From positions 62,001-126,000 of the forward strand of contig JADJTQ010000001.1 of the NCBI GenBank assembly GCA_016711125.1: 64,000 nt of DNA. The letters are read 5' to 3'. This document shows, piece by piece, positions 1 to 8,467 of this stretch. The notes beneath the pieces are model-generated. The model had not been told where the DNA came from and searched no databases. It saw only the letters and a program-made list of their open reading frames with translations. The position numbers and the translations under genes are program-made. The stretch comes from Saprospiraceae bacterium. Lineage in GTDB: Bacteria; Bacteroidota; Bacteroidia; Chitinophagales; Saprospiraceae. Within the stretch, counting starts at the first letter, position 1. Every line of letters begins with the position of its first letter.

Positions 1-1
1 G

Positions 2-577
2 GCCCTGGTGGGTTATACCAATGCGGGCAAATCGACAATGATGAATCTTCTTTCGAAGTCGGAGGTATTTGCAGAAGATAAATTATTTGCAACGCTGGAT
101 ACAACAGTTAGAAAAGTAGTGTTGGAAAGGATACCTTTTTTGCTCTCAGATACGGTTGGATTTATTCGAAAATTGCCACACCATCTGGTTGAAAGTTTTA
201 AATCTACCCTCGATGAGACCAGAGAGAGCGATTTGATTATCCACGTGATAGACCTTTCTCATCCCCACTATGAAGATCATATTCAGACCGTCGAAACCAC
301 TCTGCGAGAACTCAAGTGTGGAGATAAACCGGTGATCATGGTCTTTAACAAAATCGACCAGTACCGGGATCACTATTATGATCAGCTGTTGGACAATGCT
401 ACTCGTCTTGAATTAGAACACCAACTGTATGAGTCGCTCACCAAGCGTTATACTGTACCGTGCATGTTCGTATCAGCTAAAACTAAAGAAAACATTGACT
501 CCCTGCGGGAGTTGATGATTGGCCAGATACGTGATCTTTACGAGGTACGCTACCCCTATCAGGCCAAGACATTTTGA
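2..577 (+). CDS. hflX: GTPase HflX, C-terminal part (5' end outside window)
   Basis: The window opens inside this gene, so only the GTPase half is present, about 190 residues of a protein usually near 400. HflX binds the 50S ribosomal subunit and splits stalled or idle ribosomes under stress. The G-domain motifs are readable in order: G1 GYTNAGKST at the very beginning, G3 DTVGF, G4 NKID and G5 SAK. A short tail ending RYPYQAKTF follows. The frame is open back to base 2 without a start, so the N-terminal HflX domain lies upstream. About 150 bases with no gene separate it from accA on the same strand, and a shared transcript cannot be judged. Identification is firm; only the missing start is uncertain. 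Confidence 0.93.
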   Translation, partial: ALVGYTNAGKSTMMNLLSKSEVFAEDKLFATLDTTVRKVVLERIPFLLSDTVGFIRKLPHHLVESFKSTLDETRESDLIIHVIDLSHPHYEDHIQTVETTLRELKCGDKPVIMVFNKIDQYRDHYYDQLLDNATRLELEHQLYESLTKRYTVPCMFVSAKTKENIDSLRELMIGQIRDLYEVRYPYQAKTF

Positions 578-730
578 CGGAGATGGAGCAGTCGTATTCC
601 ACACCGGACTAAATCACATCACCGGCTATTGAGATAGTTTCTTAACTTTGATCTACCGATTGAAGACCTCTTTCTGGATTGCCATAGCTGGCTTCAGGAG
701 GTGGTTTATAACACCAAAACGAATGAAACC

Positions 731-1707
731 ATGGTTTTCCTAGAATTTGAAAAACCACTTGAAAGCTTATACGAGCAGCTGGAAAAGATCAAGCAGGTAG
801 GACAAGAAGGTGACCTGGATGTGGAACCAATGATCAACGAATTGGAGACAAAGATTAAGAGGAAGAAAAAGGAGATCTACGGCAATCTCTCCGGTTGGCA
901 AAAGGTTCAATTGTCGCGACATCCGGAAAGGCCCTATACTTTATATTACATCCGGCATATTTGTGATAAGTTTCAGGAATTGCATGGCGACCGGCTATAT
1001 AAAGATGATAAAGCAATAGTCGGTGGCTTGGCCAAAATCGATGGTCACCGTATGGTGGTCATTGGTCACCAAAAGGAGTCAATACCAAAATGCGGCAATA
1101 CCGTAATTTCGGAATGGCCAATCCAGAAGGTTATCGGAAGGCTTTAAGATTGATGAAGCTTGCTGAAAAATTCGGATTGCCGGTGATCTCATTTATCGAT
1201 ACGCCCGGGGCCTATCCGGGAGTAGAGGCAGAAGAACGTGGGCAGGCAGAGGCTATCGCCCGGAACCTCTTTGAAATGGCTCAGCTGAAGACCCCCATTA
1301 TTTGTTATGTTATTGGAGAAGGAGCCTCGGGAGGAGCAATCGGTATAGGTTTAGGTGATGCTGTATTTATGTTTGAAAATACCTGGTATTCTGTGATCTC
1401 ACCCGAATCATGTTCTTCGATTCTTTGGAGAAGTTGGGATTACAAAGAGCAGGCTGCTGAAGCTCTGAAACTGACAGCTGACCATATGTTTGAAAATGGT
1501 TTGATTGACGGCATTATTAAAGAGCCTCTGGGAGGTGCTCATTCCGATCCCGAAGGCATGGCTGAAATCCTCAAAAAGCATTTGAAACAACAAATCGCTA
1601 AATTTATCAAGATACCTACAGACAAATTGATTGAAGCCCGGATTCAGAAATACCGTGAAATGGGCAGGTTTGAGGAAATCGAATTCATAGAGCCTCATGA
1701 ATCTTAA
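731..1707 (+). CDS. accA: Acetyl-CoA carboxylase carboxyltransferase subunit alpha (one frameshift)
   Basis: This is the alpha subunit of the carboxyltransferase that moves CO2 from biotin to acetyl-CoA to give malonyl-CoA, the first step of fatty acid synthesis; it works with AccD in the cytoplasm. The start at 731 gives MVFLEFEKPL, matching the usual FLDFE-type N-terminus, and a length near 325 residues, normal for the family. Later landmarks are DTPGAYPG and the glycine-rich GEGASGGAIGIGLGD loop. The frame breaks at 1071-1076 in an AAAAGG run; adding one A restores a continuous protein through HQK-GVNTK. Since accA is essential, this is probably a base-call error. The stop overlaps the next gene by 11 bases, so the two are likely co-transcribed. 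Confidence 0.93.
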
Positions 1708-2218
1708 ACAAGCCATTAGCGAATATACCCTAGATCGTTATCTCAAAAAGAAGTTTTTTAACTTCGATAGAAATGCCCATGATGCAAAAGGTATTGGAAT
1801 TATTTTTGCCGCAGATTCACTCGTCCATCAACAATTAGCTATTAAATTTAGTGACCAGATAAAATACAGTACTCAAGAAAATATTTACCTTTTTGGATAT
1901 GTACACAAACGACTGGAGAGCCAGGTGACTTTCGGGTTTCCACACTTCAGCCTGACAGACGTACGTATTCGTCCTGATTTTGCCAAACATAGGCTGGCCA
2001 TCTTTATGCAGAGGAAATATCGGGTCTTAATTAATCTTGACTCAGAGAATTATAAGATCTTGCACTATGTGGTTGATAAAACCCAAGCACAATTTAAATT
2101 CGCACTCAATCCAAGCTATCCAGCACTCTATAATATAATTGTGCAGCGTGATTCAGGGGACGATTTGTCTCTGCTAATTGAAAAAACATTAGATATATTT
2201 AAAAAAACGGTAGGATAA
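1697..2218 (+). CDS. DUF6913 family protein, function unknown
   Basis: A 173-residue soluble protein without signal peptide or membrane segment. From memory of Bacteroidota genomes it resembles the lineage-restricted DUF6913 family, which has no assigned function. It begins with a basic helical stretch (DRYLKKKFF), then alternating strands and helices such as GIGIIFAAD and YRVLINLD. Position supports a housekeeping role: its start overlaps the end of accA by 11 bases, and its stop overlaps the dapA start (ATAATG at 2215-2220), a tight three-gene operon. No catalytic motif is visible. The family name is less certain than the fact that this is a real gene. Confidence 0.75.
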   Translation: MNLKQAISEYTLDRYLKKKFFNFDRNAHDAKGIGIIFAADSLVHQQLAIKFSDQIKYSTQENIYLFGYVHKRLESQVTFGFPHFSLTDVRIRPDFAKHRLAIFMQRKYRVLINLDSENYKILHYVVDKTQAQFKFALNPSYPALYNIIVQRDSGDDLSLLIEKTLDIFKKTVG

Positions 2219-3116
2219 TGATCTTGGATCAATTAAAAGGATGCGGGGTTGCTACAATTACTCCTTTTAAACAAGGTAAAATTGACTTTGATGCTTTGGA
2301 GGCAATTCTCGAATTTCAAATTAGTGAAGGAGTCAACTATTTAGTCTGCCAGGGACTACTGCTGAGACCTCTGCACTGACAGAAGAAGAGCAACATCAGG
2401 TGATTCATAAAACCCTGGCAGTTAATTCCGGAAGACTGCCTGTGGTATTAGGTAATTTTGGTGGTAATAATACCCAGGCTCTTTTGGACAAGTTTGATCG
2501 ATTTAGTTTCGACGGCATCGACGCTGTACTTTCCGTGAGCCCTTACTATAATAAACCTACCCAAGAGGGGATTTTCCTTCATTATATGGACTTAGCCGAA
2601 AAGAGCCCCTTGCCAATTATCATGTATAATGTTCCAGGCCGGACCGCTTCCAATATTTCAGCCGAAACGGTGGTTAGGTTGGCAAATGCTCATATGCGGA
2701 TAGCTGGTATTAAAGACGCTTCAGCTGATTTGGTGCAAGCAAGTAGGATAGCTAAATCGGTTCCTCCGCATTTTTTAGTTTTGTCGGGAGATGATCCCAC
2801 AACTTTGCCTTTTATCGCATGTGGTGGTCATGGTGTTATTTCGGTAATTGCCAATGCCTATCCTGCGCTTTTCAGTAGAATGACTAAACTGGCTATTGAA
2901 GGTGCTTTTTTTGAAGCTAATAAAATACACCAATGTTTGGTTGATCTGCATCATTGGCTTTATCTGGAGGGAAATCCGGTTGGTATTAAGGGATGTATGC
3001 ATTTACTTAATCTTTGCACAACTGAAGTTCGTTTACCTCTTGCGAGTATTTCCCAGACGACAATAGACCGGATGAAAAAAGAGATGGATGAGATTTCGTC
3101 TCAGCAGTTTATTTAG
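2218..3116 (+). CDS. dapA: 4-hydroxy-tetrahydrodipicolinate synthase (one frameshift)
   Basis: DapA condenses pyruvate with aspartate semialdehyde in the diaminopimelate/lysine pathway. The ATG at 2218 overlaps the preceding stop and opens MILDQLKGCGVATITPF, a typical N-terminus. The frame breaks near 2350-2358; in the shifted frame the conserved GTTAETSALT stretch (the GTTGE active-site loop) follows directly. The catalytic tyrosine is in IMYNVPGRT and the Schiff-base lysine in AGIKDAS. Corrected length is about 298 residues, normal for the family. The break falls in a conserved motif of an essential enzyme and looks like a one-base sequencing loss. It is the last gene of the accA operon. 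Confidence 0.92.
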
Positions 3117-3452
3117 TTCGCTGCATTCTTGCCGGAAGAAAGAAATAATGGGTGAGATTTACGAACAAGGAATATCGACATAAGATCTACGAAGTTTTTC
3201 AAAGACACCAGCCACTTCAAAAATCAAAAATAGTAATTCGTTATTTTTAGATCTCCTTCATTTTTTTTCTTATACTTTAAATTTAAATGGAAAACATTCA
3301 ATAGGTCAGGCTTATAAGCAAGAAATATTGACTTAATTAGGATTTATGATAATCTACGATCTTTCTTAAGAAAGAGACACTCCCAAAAAAATCCTCGCTT
3401 GATATTCTGAATTTCCTCTTTGTCTCTCCTTTCCTATACAGCAACATGGATT

Positions 3453-3484
3453 AAATAAAAAAGGCCGCTTCTTTAAGCAGCCTT
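3453..3484 (-). terminator. Rho-independent terminator-like hairpin (copy 1)
   Basis: On the minus strand AAGGCTGCTT and AAGCGGCCTT form a stem with one mismatch around an AAAG loop, followed directly by TTTTTT. The nearest minus-strand gene is the aminopeptidase ending at 4325, so the terminated transcript is unclear. Confidence 0.55.
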
Positions 3485-3626
3485 AGAAAACCATAGTTAT
3501 CCCGATCAAAAATATTTTTAGCAGGTGACTGGCACCTTTGAATTTGTTTTATTAGTGGGAAAGGAAAAAATAAGGCCGCTTCTTTAAGCAGCCTTAGAAA
3601 ACCATAGTTATCCCGATCAAAAATAT
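3461..3626. repeat. 55-base direct repeat, two copies 111 bases apart
   Basis: Bases 3461-3515 recur at 3572-3626, apparently without mismatch. Each copy begins AAGGCCGCTTCTTTAAGCAG and ends AAAAATAT. On the minus strand each copy contains a short open stretch reading IFDRDNYGFLRLLKEA, but no gene spans them. The hairpin at the left end of each copy is listed as a terminator. Confidence 0.9.
3563..3595 (-). terminator. Rho-independent terminator-like hairpin (copy 2)
   Basis: Same hairpin as in the copy at 3453-3484, followed on the minus strand by ATTTTTT. As part of the duplicated 55-base element it may be a relic of one duplication rather than a second functional site. Confidence 0.5.
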
Positions 3627-4297
3627 CTTGAGGAATGGATGTGTCAAATAAATACCAGACCATCGCATTTCAGTAAATCTTTCAAATGTTTAGGCAGACT
3701 TATCCCCTTGATACTGCTCTGTGCAATACTGGAAATAAATAGCCTCCATGGTCACTGTAGACCATTTCATGCTAATTGGTTTCTTATCAAAGTTTTTTGT
3801 GAGTCACCTCACGGAGTAAGTAGTAAAGGACGGGTCGTGAATTTACTACTTTTGAATTTTTTATAAAAAGAACGTCATTCAAGACACTTACCACTAAGAC
3901 AAATTACATGCCAGCTTCCGCCATCCTGGGAATATTTTTATGATCGGAATGTATATTTTTGGTCGTCATATATTAGAGACTCGTAAATCAACACAATACG
4001 TATCATTAAAAGGACTAGCTGAAAAGAAGTGAAATCTAACTTAGGCTCATGGGTAATAGCCGCTTCAAATGCAGACAATAATACGGACGATCTGAAGCTT
4101 AATATTAACCAACAATTGTTCAATGCCAGACAGTGGTTGAATAAAGAGTGCTTCACAGATACGGAAATCAAGGTTAGAAGCTACTCAGGCAGCTCTCATG
4201 TCTGGCTGAAGAGTTTGTCCGGAATTTCTAGCAGGCTGTTGAATGAAGCACTTGATGCTGAGTCATGTTAAAGTAGAATCGAAGTTTTATAAAATCG

Positions 4298-4331
4298 GCG
4301 CGAGGTGAGTATTTCAACATCCTCCTAGATC
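4298..4331. repeat. Dispersed 34-base element, copy A
   Basis: GCGCGAGGTGAGTATTTCAA at 4298 followed by C, two variable bases and CCTCCTAGATC. The same sequence with one variable base lies at 39981-40013. This copy covers the stop codon of the aminopeptidase gene (CTA at 4325-4327). Function unknown. Confidence 0.75.
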
Positions 4332-5413
4332 AGAAATAGACCATCCTGATAGATTTTTGCTCCATCTGCCCAAATTTCACCACCATTTTTCATGTCAGAG
4401 ATCATATCCCAGTGGATGGAAGAAGTATTATTACCTCCAGTTTGATAATAGGTTTGGCCCACCGCCATGTGGATAGTGCCTCCCATCTTTTCGTCAAAAA
4501 GTATATTTTTGGTTGGTTTTTGAATGTCGTAGTTCGTCCCGATTGCCACTTCGCCAAATCTTGTAGCACCCTCAATGGCAAATATCTGATCAAGTAATTC
4601 TCTACCAATCTTAGCATCCAAGGCTACTATTTTACCTTCTTCAACCTGAAGGGTGATACCTTGCACCGGATGTCCACGAAATATGGATGGACAGTCAAAA
4701 TAAATGACTCCGTTTACCTGATCTTCGATGGGTGATGTATAGACTTCTCCTGATGGCATATTGGTCTGTCCATCTGAATTCATCCATACCCGATTTTTGA
4801 CTTTGAAAGTCAGGTCTGTTTGCTCCTTCTTGAATTGCATCAAATCTACCTTGTTTAGATAGTCAACTAAATGTTGTTGAGATTTACGTACTTCTAACCA
4901 ACTGGCTTTCGGATCAGGATCATAAAGTTTGCAGGCTTTAAATACAAATTGCTCGTATTCTTCAAGTGACATACCCGCTTCCTGGGCTGATGCCTGGGTG
5001 GGATATTGACATAGACATCGCTTTAACGATCTAGTTGCCGTGCGCTTGCTGTAGACCTCCTGAAGGTGCTTGGTTGCCTCACTCCGGACCTGACGTTTCT
5101 CTGGGTCAATACTCTGATCCTCCCGAAGATTGAAAGGGGCCCGAATAAACAAGTATGCATCAAATTCGGGAAAGACTTTCTCCAAGTTGGGGGTTAGCCA
5201 GTTTAGTTGATGTTGCTGAGCTTCTTTAAAAAAGATTCGTTGCTGTTCGCGCCACTCAAGATCGGTCAGTACATGAGCTCCTAGTTGCATTGCAGCCCGA
5301 TAAATTTCGCGAACCAGGGGTTCGGCAAGCGTAGTTGATTGTATCATCAGACGATCACCCTTCTTGAGCTCAAGACAGTATTCTACCAACATCTTTGCGT
5401 ACTTGACGACCAT
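4325..5413 (-). CDS. Aminopeptidase, M29 family
   Basis: A 362-residue cytoplasmic metallo-aminopeptidase of the M29 (AmpS/PepS, thermophilic aminopeptidase) family, which removes N-terminal residues using a two-metal centre. Candidate metal ligands occur in the expected C-terminal order: glutamates in PSGEVYTSP and RFGEVAIGTN, histidine in GTIHMAVGQTYY, and HWD in SSIHWDMISDM. The tyrosine after the first histidine is also present. Length is slightly below the usual 370-410 but the ends look natural. It lies 14 bases downstream of the LON-domain gene on the same strand, so the two are probably one transcript. Its stop codon falls inside a dispersed repeat. Confidence 0.88.
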   Translation of the reverse strand: MVVKYAKMLVEYCLELKKGDRLMIQSTTLAEPLVREIYRAAMQLGAHVLTDLEWREQQRIFFKEAQQHQLNWLTPNLEKVFPEFDAYLFIRAPFNLREDQSIDPEKRQVRSEATKHLQEVYSKRTATRSLKRCLCQYPTQASAQEAGMSLEEYEQFVFKACKLYDPDPKASWLEVRKSQQHLVDYLNKVDLMQFKKEQTDLTFKVKNRVWMNSDGQTNMPSGEVYTSPIEDQVNGVIYFDCPSIFRGHPVQGITLQVEEGKIVALDAKIGRELLDQIFAIEGATRFGEVAIGTNYDIQKPTKNILFDEKMGGTIHMAVGQTYYQTGGNNTSSIHWDMISDMKNGGEIWADGAKIYQDGLFLI

Positions 5414-5427
5414 TGTAGTTTCTTACT

Positions 5428-6052
5428 TTATTTGGGTGGAACAATGAAACGGGTATGACCGTTCATCTCTATCCGTTTGCGAATTTCTTCCATTTCTCTT
5501 ATCTGAGGCAAAATATGCTCTAGTCTGGCAATTACAAATAATTGCCGTTCTACGGCATCGGTTATCTTGAGAAGATTGTACTCATCCATAAGCGTTAAAC
5601 CAATCTTGTGTATAAGCTTATGAATTTCAAATTTGACCGGAATTTTCTTTTTGGGCATCCTCATAATGGTGTACAACTCTTCCATGAGTGCCTTAATATG
5701 CAATTCATAACCTATATCCGGATTCCCTTCGATAGTCAGATCAGACACCAAGGCAGTGGCATAGGGTTTTCCTTCAGAAGTAAAGTGATCTTGTTCCAAC
5801 TGGTAGATGTGGGTGGCCAAAACGGTGATATCAAGTCGTCCATCAGGGTATCTCTTTTTGATGGACTGTAAAACCATCGAGGTACCAATTTTCTGCAGAT
5901 TACCATCGATCATTGGAGTAATACCAAATGCAATTCCTTCTTTTCACAATCAGAGATCAGATCCCGGTAGCGAGGTTCGAAGATGTGCAAGGTATATTTT
6001 CACCAGGAAACACGACTAATTGTAAGGGGAATTGTGCTAGTGAGTATATCAT
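5428..6052 (-). CDS. LON substrate-binding-domain protein (two frameshifts)
   Basis: A stand-alone LON N-terminal domain protein of about 208 residues; such proteins lack the ATPase and protease of Lon, and their role is unsettled. Reading on the minus strand from the ATG at 6052 gives SLAQFPLQLVVFPGENI, the conserved LON-domain opening. A one-base slip near 5973-5980 leads to LHIFEPRYRDLISDCEK, and a second at about 5938-5943 (an A run) to EGIAFGITPMIDG and the remaining 161 residues. The LHIFEPRY motif is diagnostic. Both breaks look like single-base errors in an otherwise well preserved gene. It probably leads the operon with the aminopeptidase gene downstream. Confidence 0.82.
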
Positions 6053-6135
6053 CTCAGATTTGTCTTTCTGACATTAAAAACTCAGTCAGATAAGGTTTAG
6101 ATGATCGCAGGGGTGGCAAAAGGAGTCGACTAAAA

Positions 6136-6538
6136 CTACCAGGTCATATCATCGTCATCAGAACTTTGGTCTGAAGGTTTTTTCTCACTGGTGATGATTT
6201 TCTCTCCTTCAGAATCATCATTTTCATCTCTTCGTTCTTCCCATTCCTTGTTTCGACGGGTATATTCATCAAAATCATAATCTGGCAACAGATCGGATTT
6301 GATGTAATTTACGGTTTCTTCCAATCCTTCCATAAAGCGATTGAAATCTTCCTTATACAGGAAGATCTTGTGCCGCTCGTAGCCGTCACCATTAAAACGC
6401 TTGGTGCTCTCAGTTAAGGTAATGTAGAAATCCTCTCCTTTTGTTTTTTACATCAAAAAAATACGTTCTCCTTTTTACGGCCTTCACCTTATGCGAAAAC
6501 ACACTTTCAAACTTTCTCGAATTATTATCGTTGTCCAC
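6136..6538 (-). CDS. PUR-alpha-like DUF3276 protein (one frameshift)
   Basis: A small nucleic-acid-binding protein of the DUF3276/PUR family common in Bacteroidota and in spirochaetes, related to eukaryotic PUR-alpha. The minus strand reads NNSRKFESVFSHKVKAVKRR then TYFFDVKN. One extra A near 6438-6443 shifts the frame, and it resumes as EDFYITLTESTKRFNGDGYE and RHKIFLYKEDFNRFMEGLEE. The C-terminal 50 residues are acidic (DENDDSEGE, SSDDDDMTW), typical of the family tail. A GTG at 6538 is the best start because no ATG lies upstream in frame; this is uncertain. It probably binds single-stranded purine-rich DNA or RNA. It lies between the LON protein and the ABC exporter genes on the same strand. 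Confidence 0.82.
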
Positions 6539-6605
6539 CGTACAATTTTTTGGTTCAATAAAATAACCACTTCAATCTATAAAGATTAGCTAAAATATGG
6601 AATTT

Positions 6606-8404
6606 TTATAATTTTTCACTTTCCTGCTCTCTCAGTTGTTGCCGCTCATACATTTTGGCATAAAATCCTTTGCGTTCAAGAAGCTCACTATGGAGACCTT
6701 CTTCCACAATTTCACCCTGATCCAAAACGATGATTTTATCAAATTGAAGCATGGCATAGATTCGGTGGGTGATTATTAATGTGGTATGATTAGTAAGCAT
6801 TTCATTAAAGTATTCGAGAATCTGATTTTCAGTAGTGGTGTCAACGGCACTTAGACAATCATCGAGAATGTAGATGTCAGGCTCCTTCATAAAAGCTCTG
6901 GCCATTGATACCCTCTGTTTCTGACCGCCCGATAGAGTCACTCCCCGTTCGCCAACTCTGGTTTCAAAACCCTCTGGAAGATCCATGATGTCGTCATAGA
7001 CTGCTGCTTTGCGGGCAAAGTAAGTTACATCTTTTGAAGCTTCTGCCGGTTGGTCCAGTCCAAATATGATGTTATTATTGATCGTGTCTGAAAATAGAAT
7101 ACGTCTTGCGGTATATATCCGATCCGTTGGCGCAGGTGCTCAAGATTGTATGATTTCAGATCTTTGCCATCTAGCAGAATGGCGCCCTCTGTAGGGTCAT
7201 ACATCCGCAATAGCAAATCGGCTATGGTTGTTTTACCCGCTCCCGTCTTACCTATGATCGCCAGTTTGTCACCCAAAACCAGCTTAAATGTGCAGTTCTT
7301 GAGAGCCTGGATACCGGTGTCCGGGTAGGTAAAGCTGACATTCCTAAATTCGATCTCACCATGTATTGGGGTGATTTCTTCAGTCAGTGAAGTGATTTCA
7401 GGTTTTTCTTTCAGAAATTCATTGATCCTTTTCTGTGAGGCCTCAGCTTGTTGAATGATGGATGCAATCCAGCCGATGGAGGTGACAGGCCATGTCAACA
7501 TATTTACATAAATGACAAACTCAGCGATGTTGCCCGGAGTGATATTTCCTTTATAAACTTGCAGTCCACCAAAATAAATGGTAATGATCGTACTAGCGCC
7601 AATAATCAATAACATTAAGGGGAAAAATAAAGCATTGATCTTAGCTAATTTTAATGACCTCACTTTATATTCCTCACATTGTTCGGCAAAATATCCGTCC
7701 ATTGCTTTTTCCTGAGTATAAGACTTGATAACTCTGATGCCACTGAAGACTTCTTGAGCAATACTATTAAGCTTGGCTAGTTGTTGTTGTATGACCGTAC
7801 TTTTGCGGTGAATGACTGAGCTCACAAAGTAGATTGACAAAGAGAGCAAAGGTAGGGGCATCAGGCAATACCACGATAATTCTGCATTGACCGAAAACAT
7901 AGAATAAATGACCATCACAAAAAGAGTGAATAAATTAATGCCGTACAAAACGGCTGGTCCAAGATACATCCGTACCTTATTGACATCTTCAGTGATGCGA
8001 GCCATAAGATCGCCGGTCATGTTCTTTCTGAAGAAGCCAAGATCCAATTCCTGATAGTGGATATAAATTTCTTTACGCAAATCGTATTCAATGAGTCTTG
8101 ACATAACGATGATCGTCTGGCGCATGTAGTACATAAAAACACCCATTAACAGGGCAAGTATGAGTACCAATATGGCGAAATAAAACAGTGATCTTCCGAT
8201 CTCGCCAAGCATAAATGCCTGGGCTTCAAAGCCTGCATAAAGTCTGTACAGTTTGATATTTTCATAGACCAGATCAAGTGCCTGGCGGATGGCTTGAGGC
8301 TGTAAAACTCTAAAATAATTAGAAAGAGCTACAAAGACGAAGCCGGCAATAATATGCCATTTATATTTGAGGAAGTACTTATTGACGTGCTGAAGTTCTT
8401 TCAT
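6606..8404 (-). CDS. ABC exporter, fused permease and ATPase (one frameshift)
   Basis: A half-size ABC exporter of the MsbA/BmrC type, with an N-terminal six-helix membrane domain (about residues 15-310) and a C-terminal nucleotide-binding domain. Walker A is GKTGAGKTT, the signature is LSGGQKQR, the Q-loop is YIPQD, and the H-loop histidine is in IITHR. Walker B reads IYILDDCLSAVD, with aspartate where the catalytic glutamate usually sits; this is known in one subunit of heterodimeric exporters. The frame breaks near 7085-7092 just after the Q-loop and resumes so that the protein is continuous to 6606. ATG at 8404 (MKELQHVNKYF) is preferred over the upstream TTG. The substrate cannot be predicted, and no partner subunit gene is adjacent. 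Confidence 0.88.
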
Positions 8405-8467
8405 TCTTGTCAAAGATAAATTTTAAATAATGACCTCGTTCAATACTGAGAAGCTAAAATTTGGACT

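Larger units (their letters stand above)
3117..4324. other. Gene-poor 1.2 kb stretch with repeats
   Basis: No convincing gene is visible between dapA and the aminopeptidase. Open frames of 70-80 codons exist on both strands (for example 4029-4271 plus), but they show no recognisable motif and are not supported by neighbours. The stretch holds a 55-base direct repeat (3461-3515 and 3572-3626), each copy with a terminator-like hairpin on the minus strand. At its right edge it holds a 34-base element shared with 39981-40013. Confidence 0.6.

Noticed and set aside
1071..1090. Programmed frameshift in accA and other genes
   Set aside because: No shared slippery site plus downstream structure; breaks occur at assorted short runs in both directions, as expected from base-call errors.
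3461..3626. Possible CRISPR remnant in the duplicated 55-base element
   Set aside because: Only two copies, unit longer than usual CRISPR repeats, no further spacers and no cas genes nearby.
4029..4271. Open frame of 80 codons on the plus strand
   Set aside because: No recognisable motif, no clear promoter or conserved neighbour, and it lies in a repeat-bearing spacer; too weak to call a gene.
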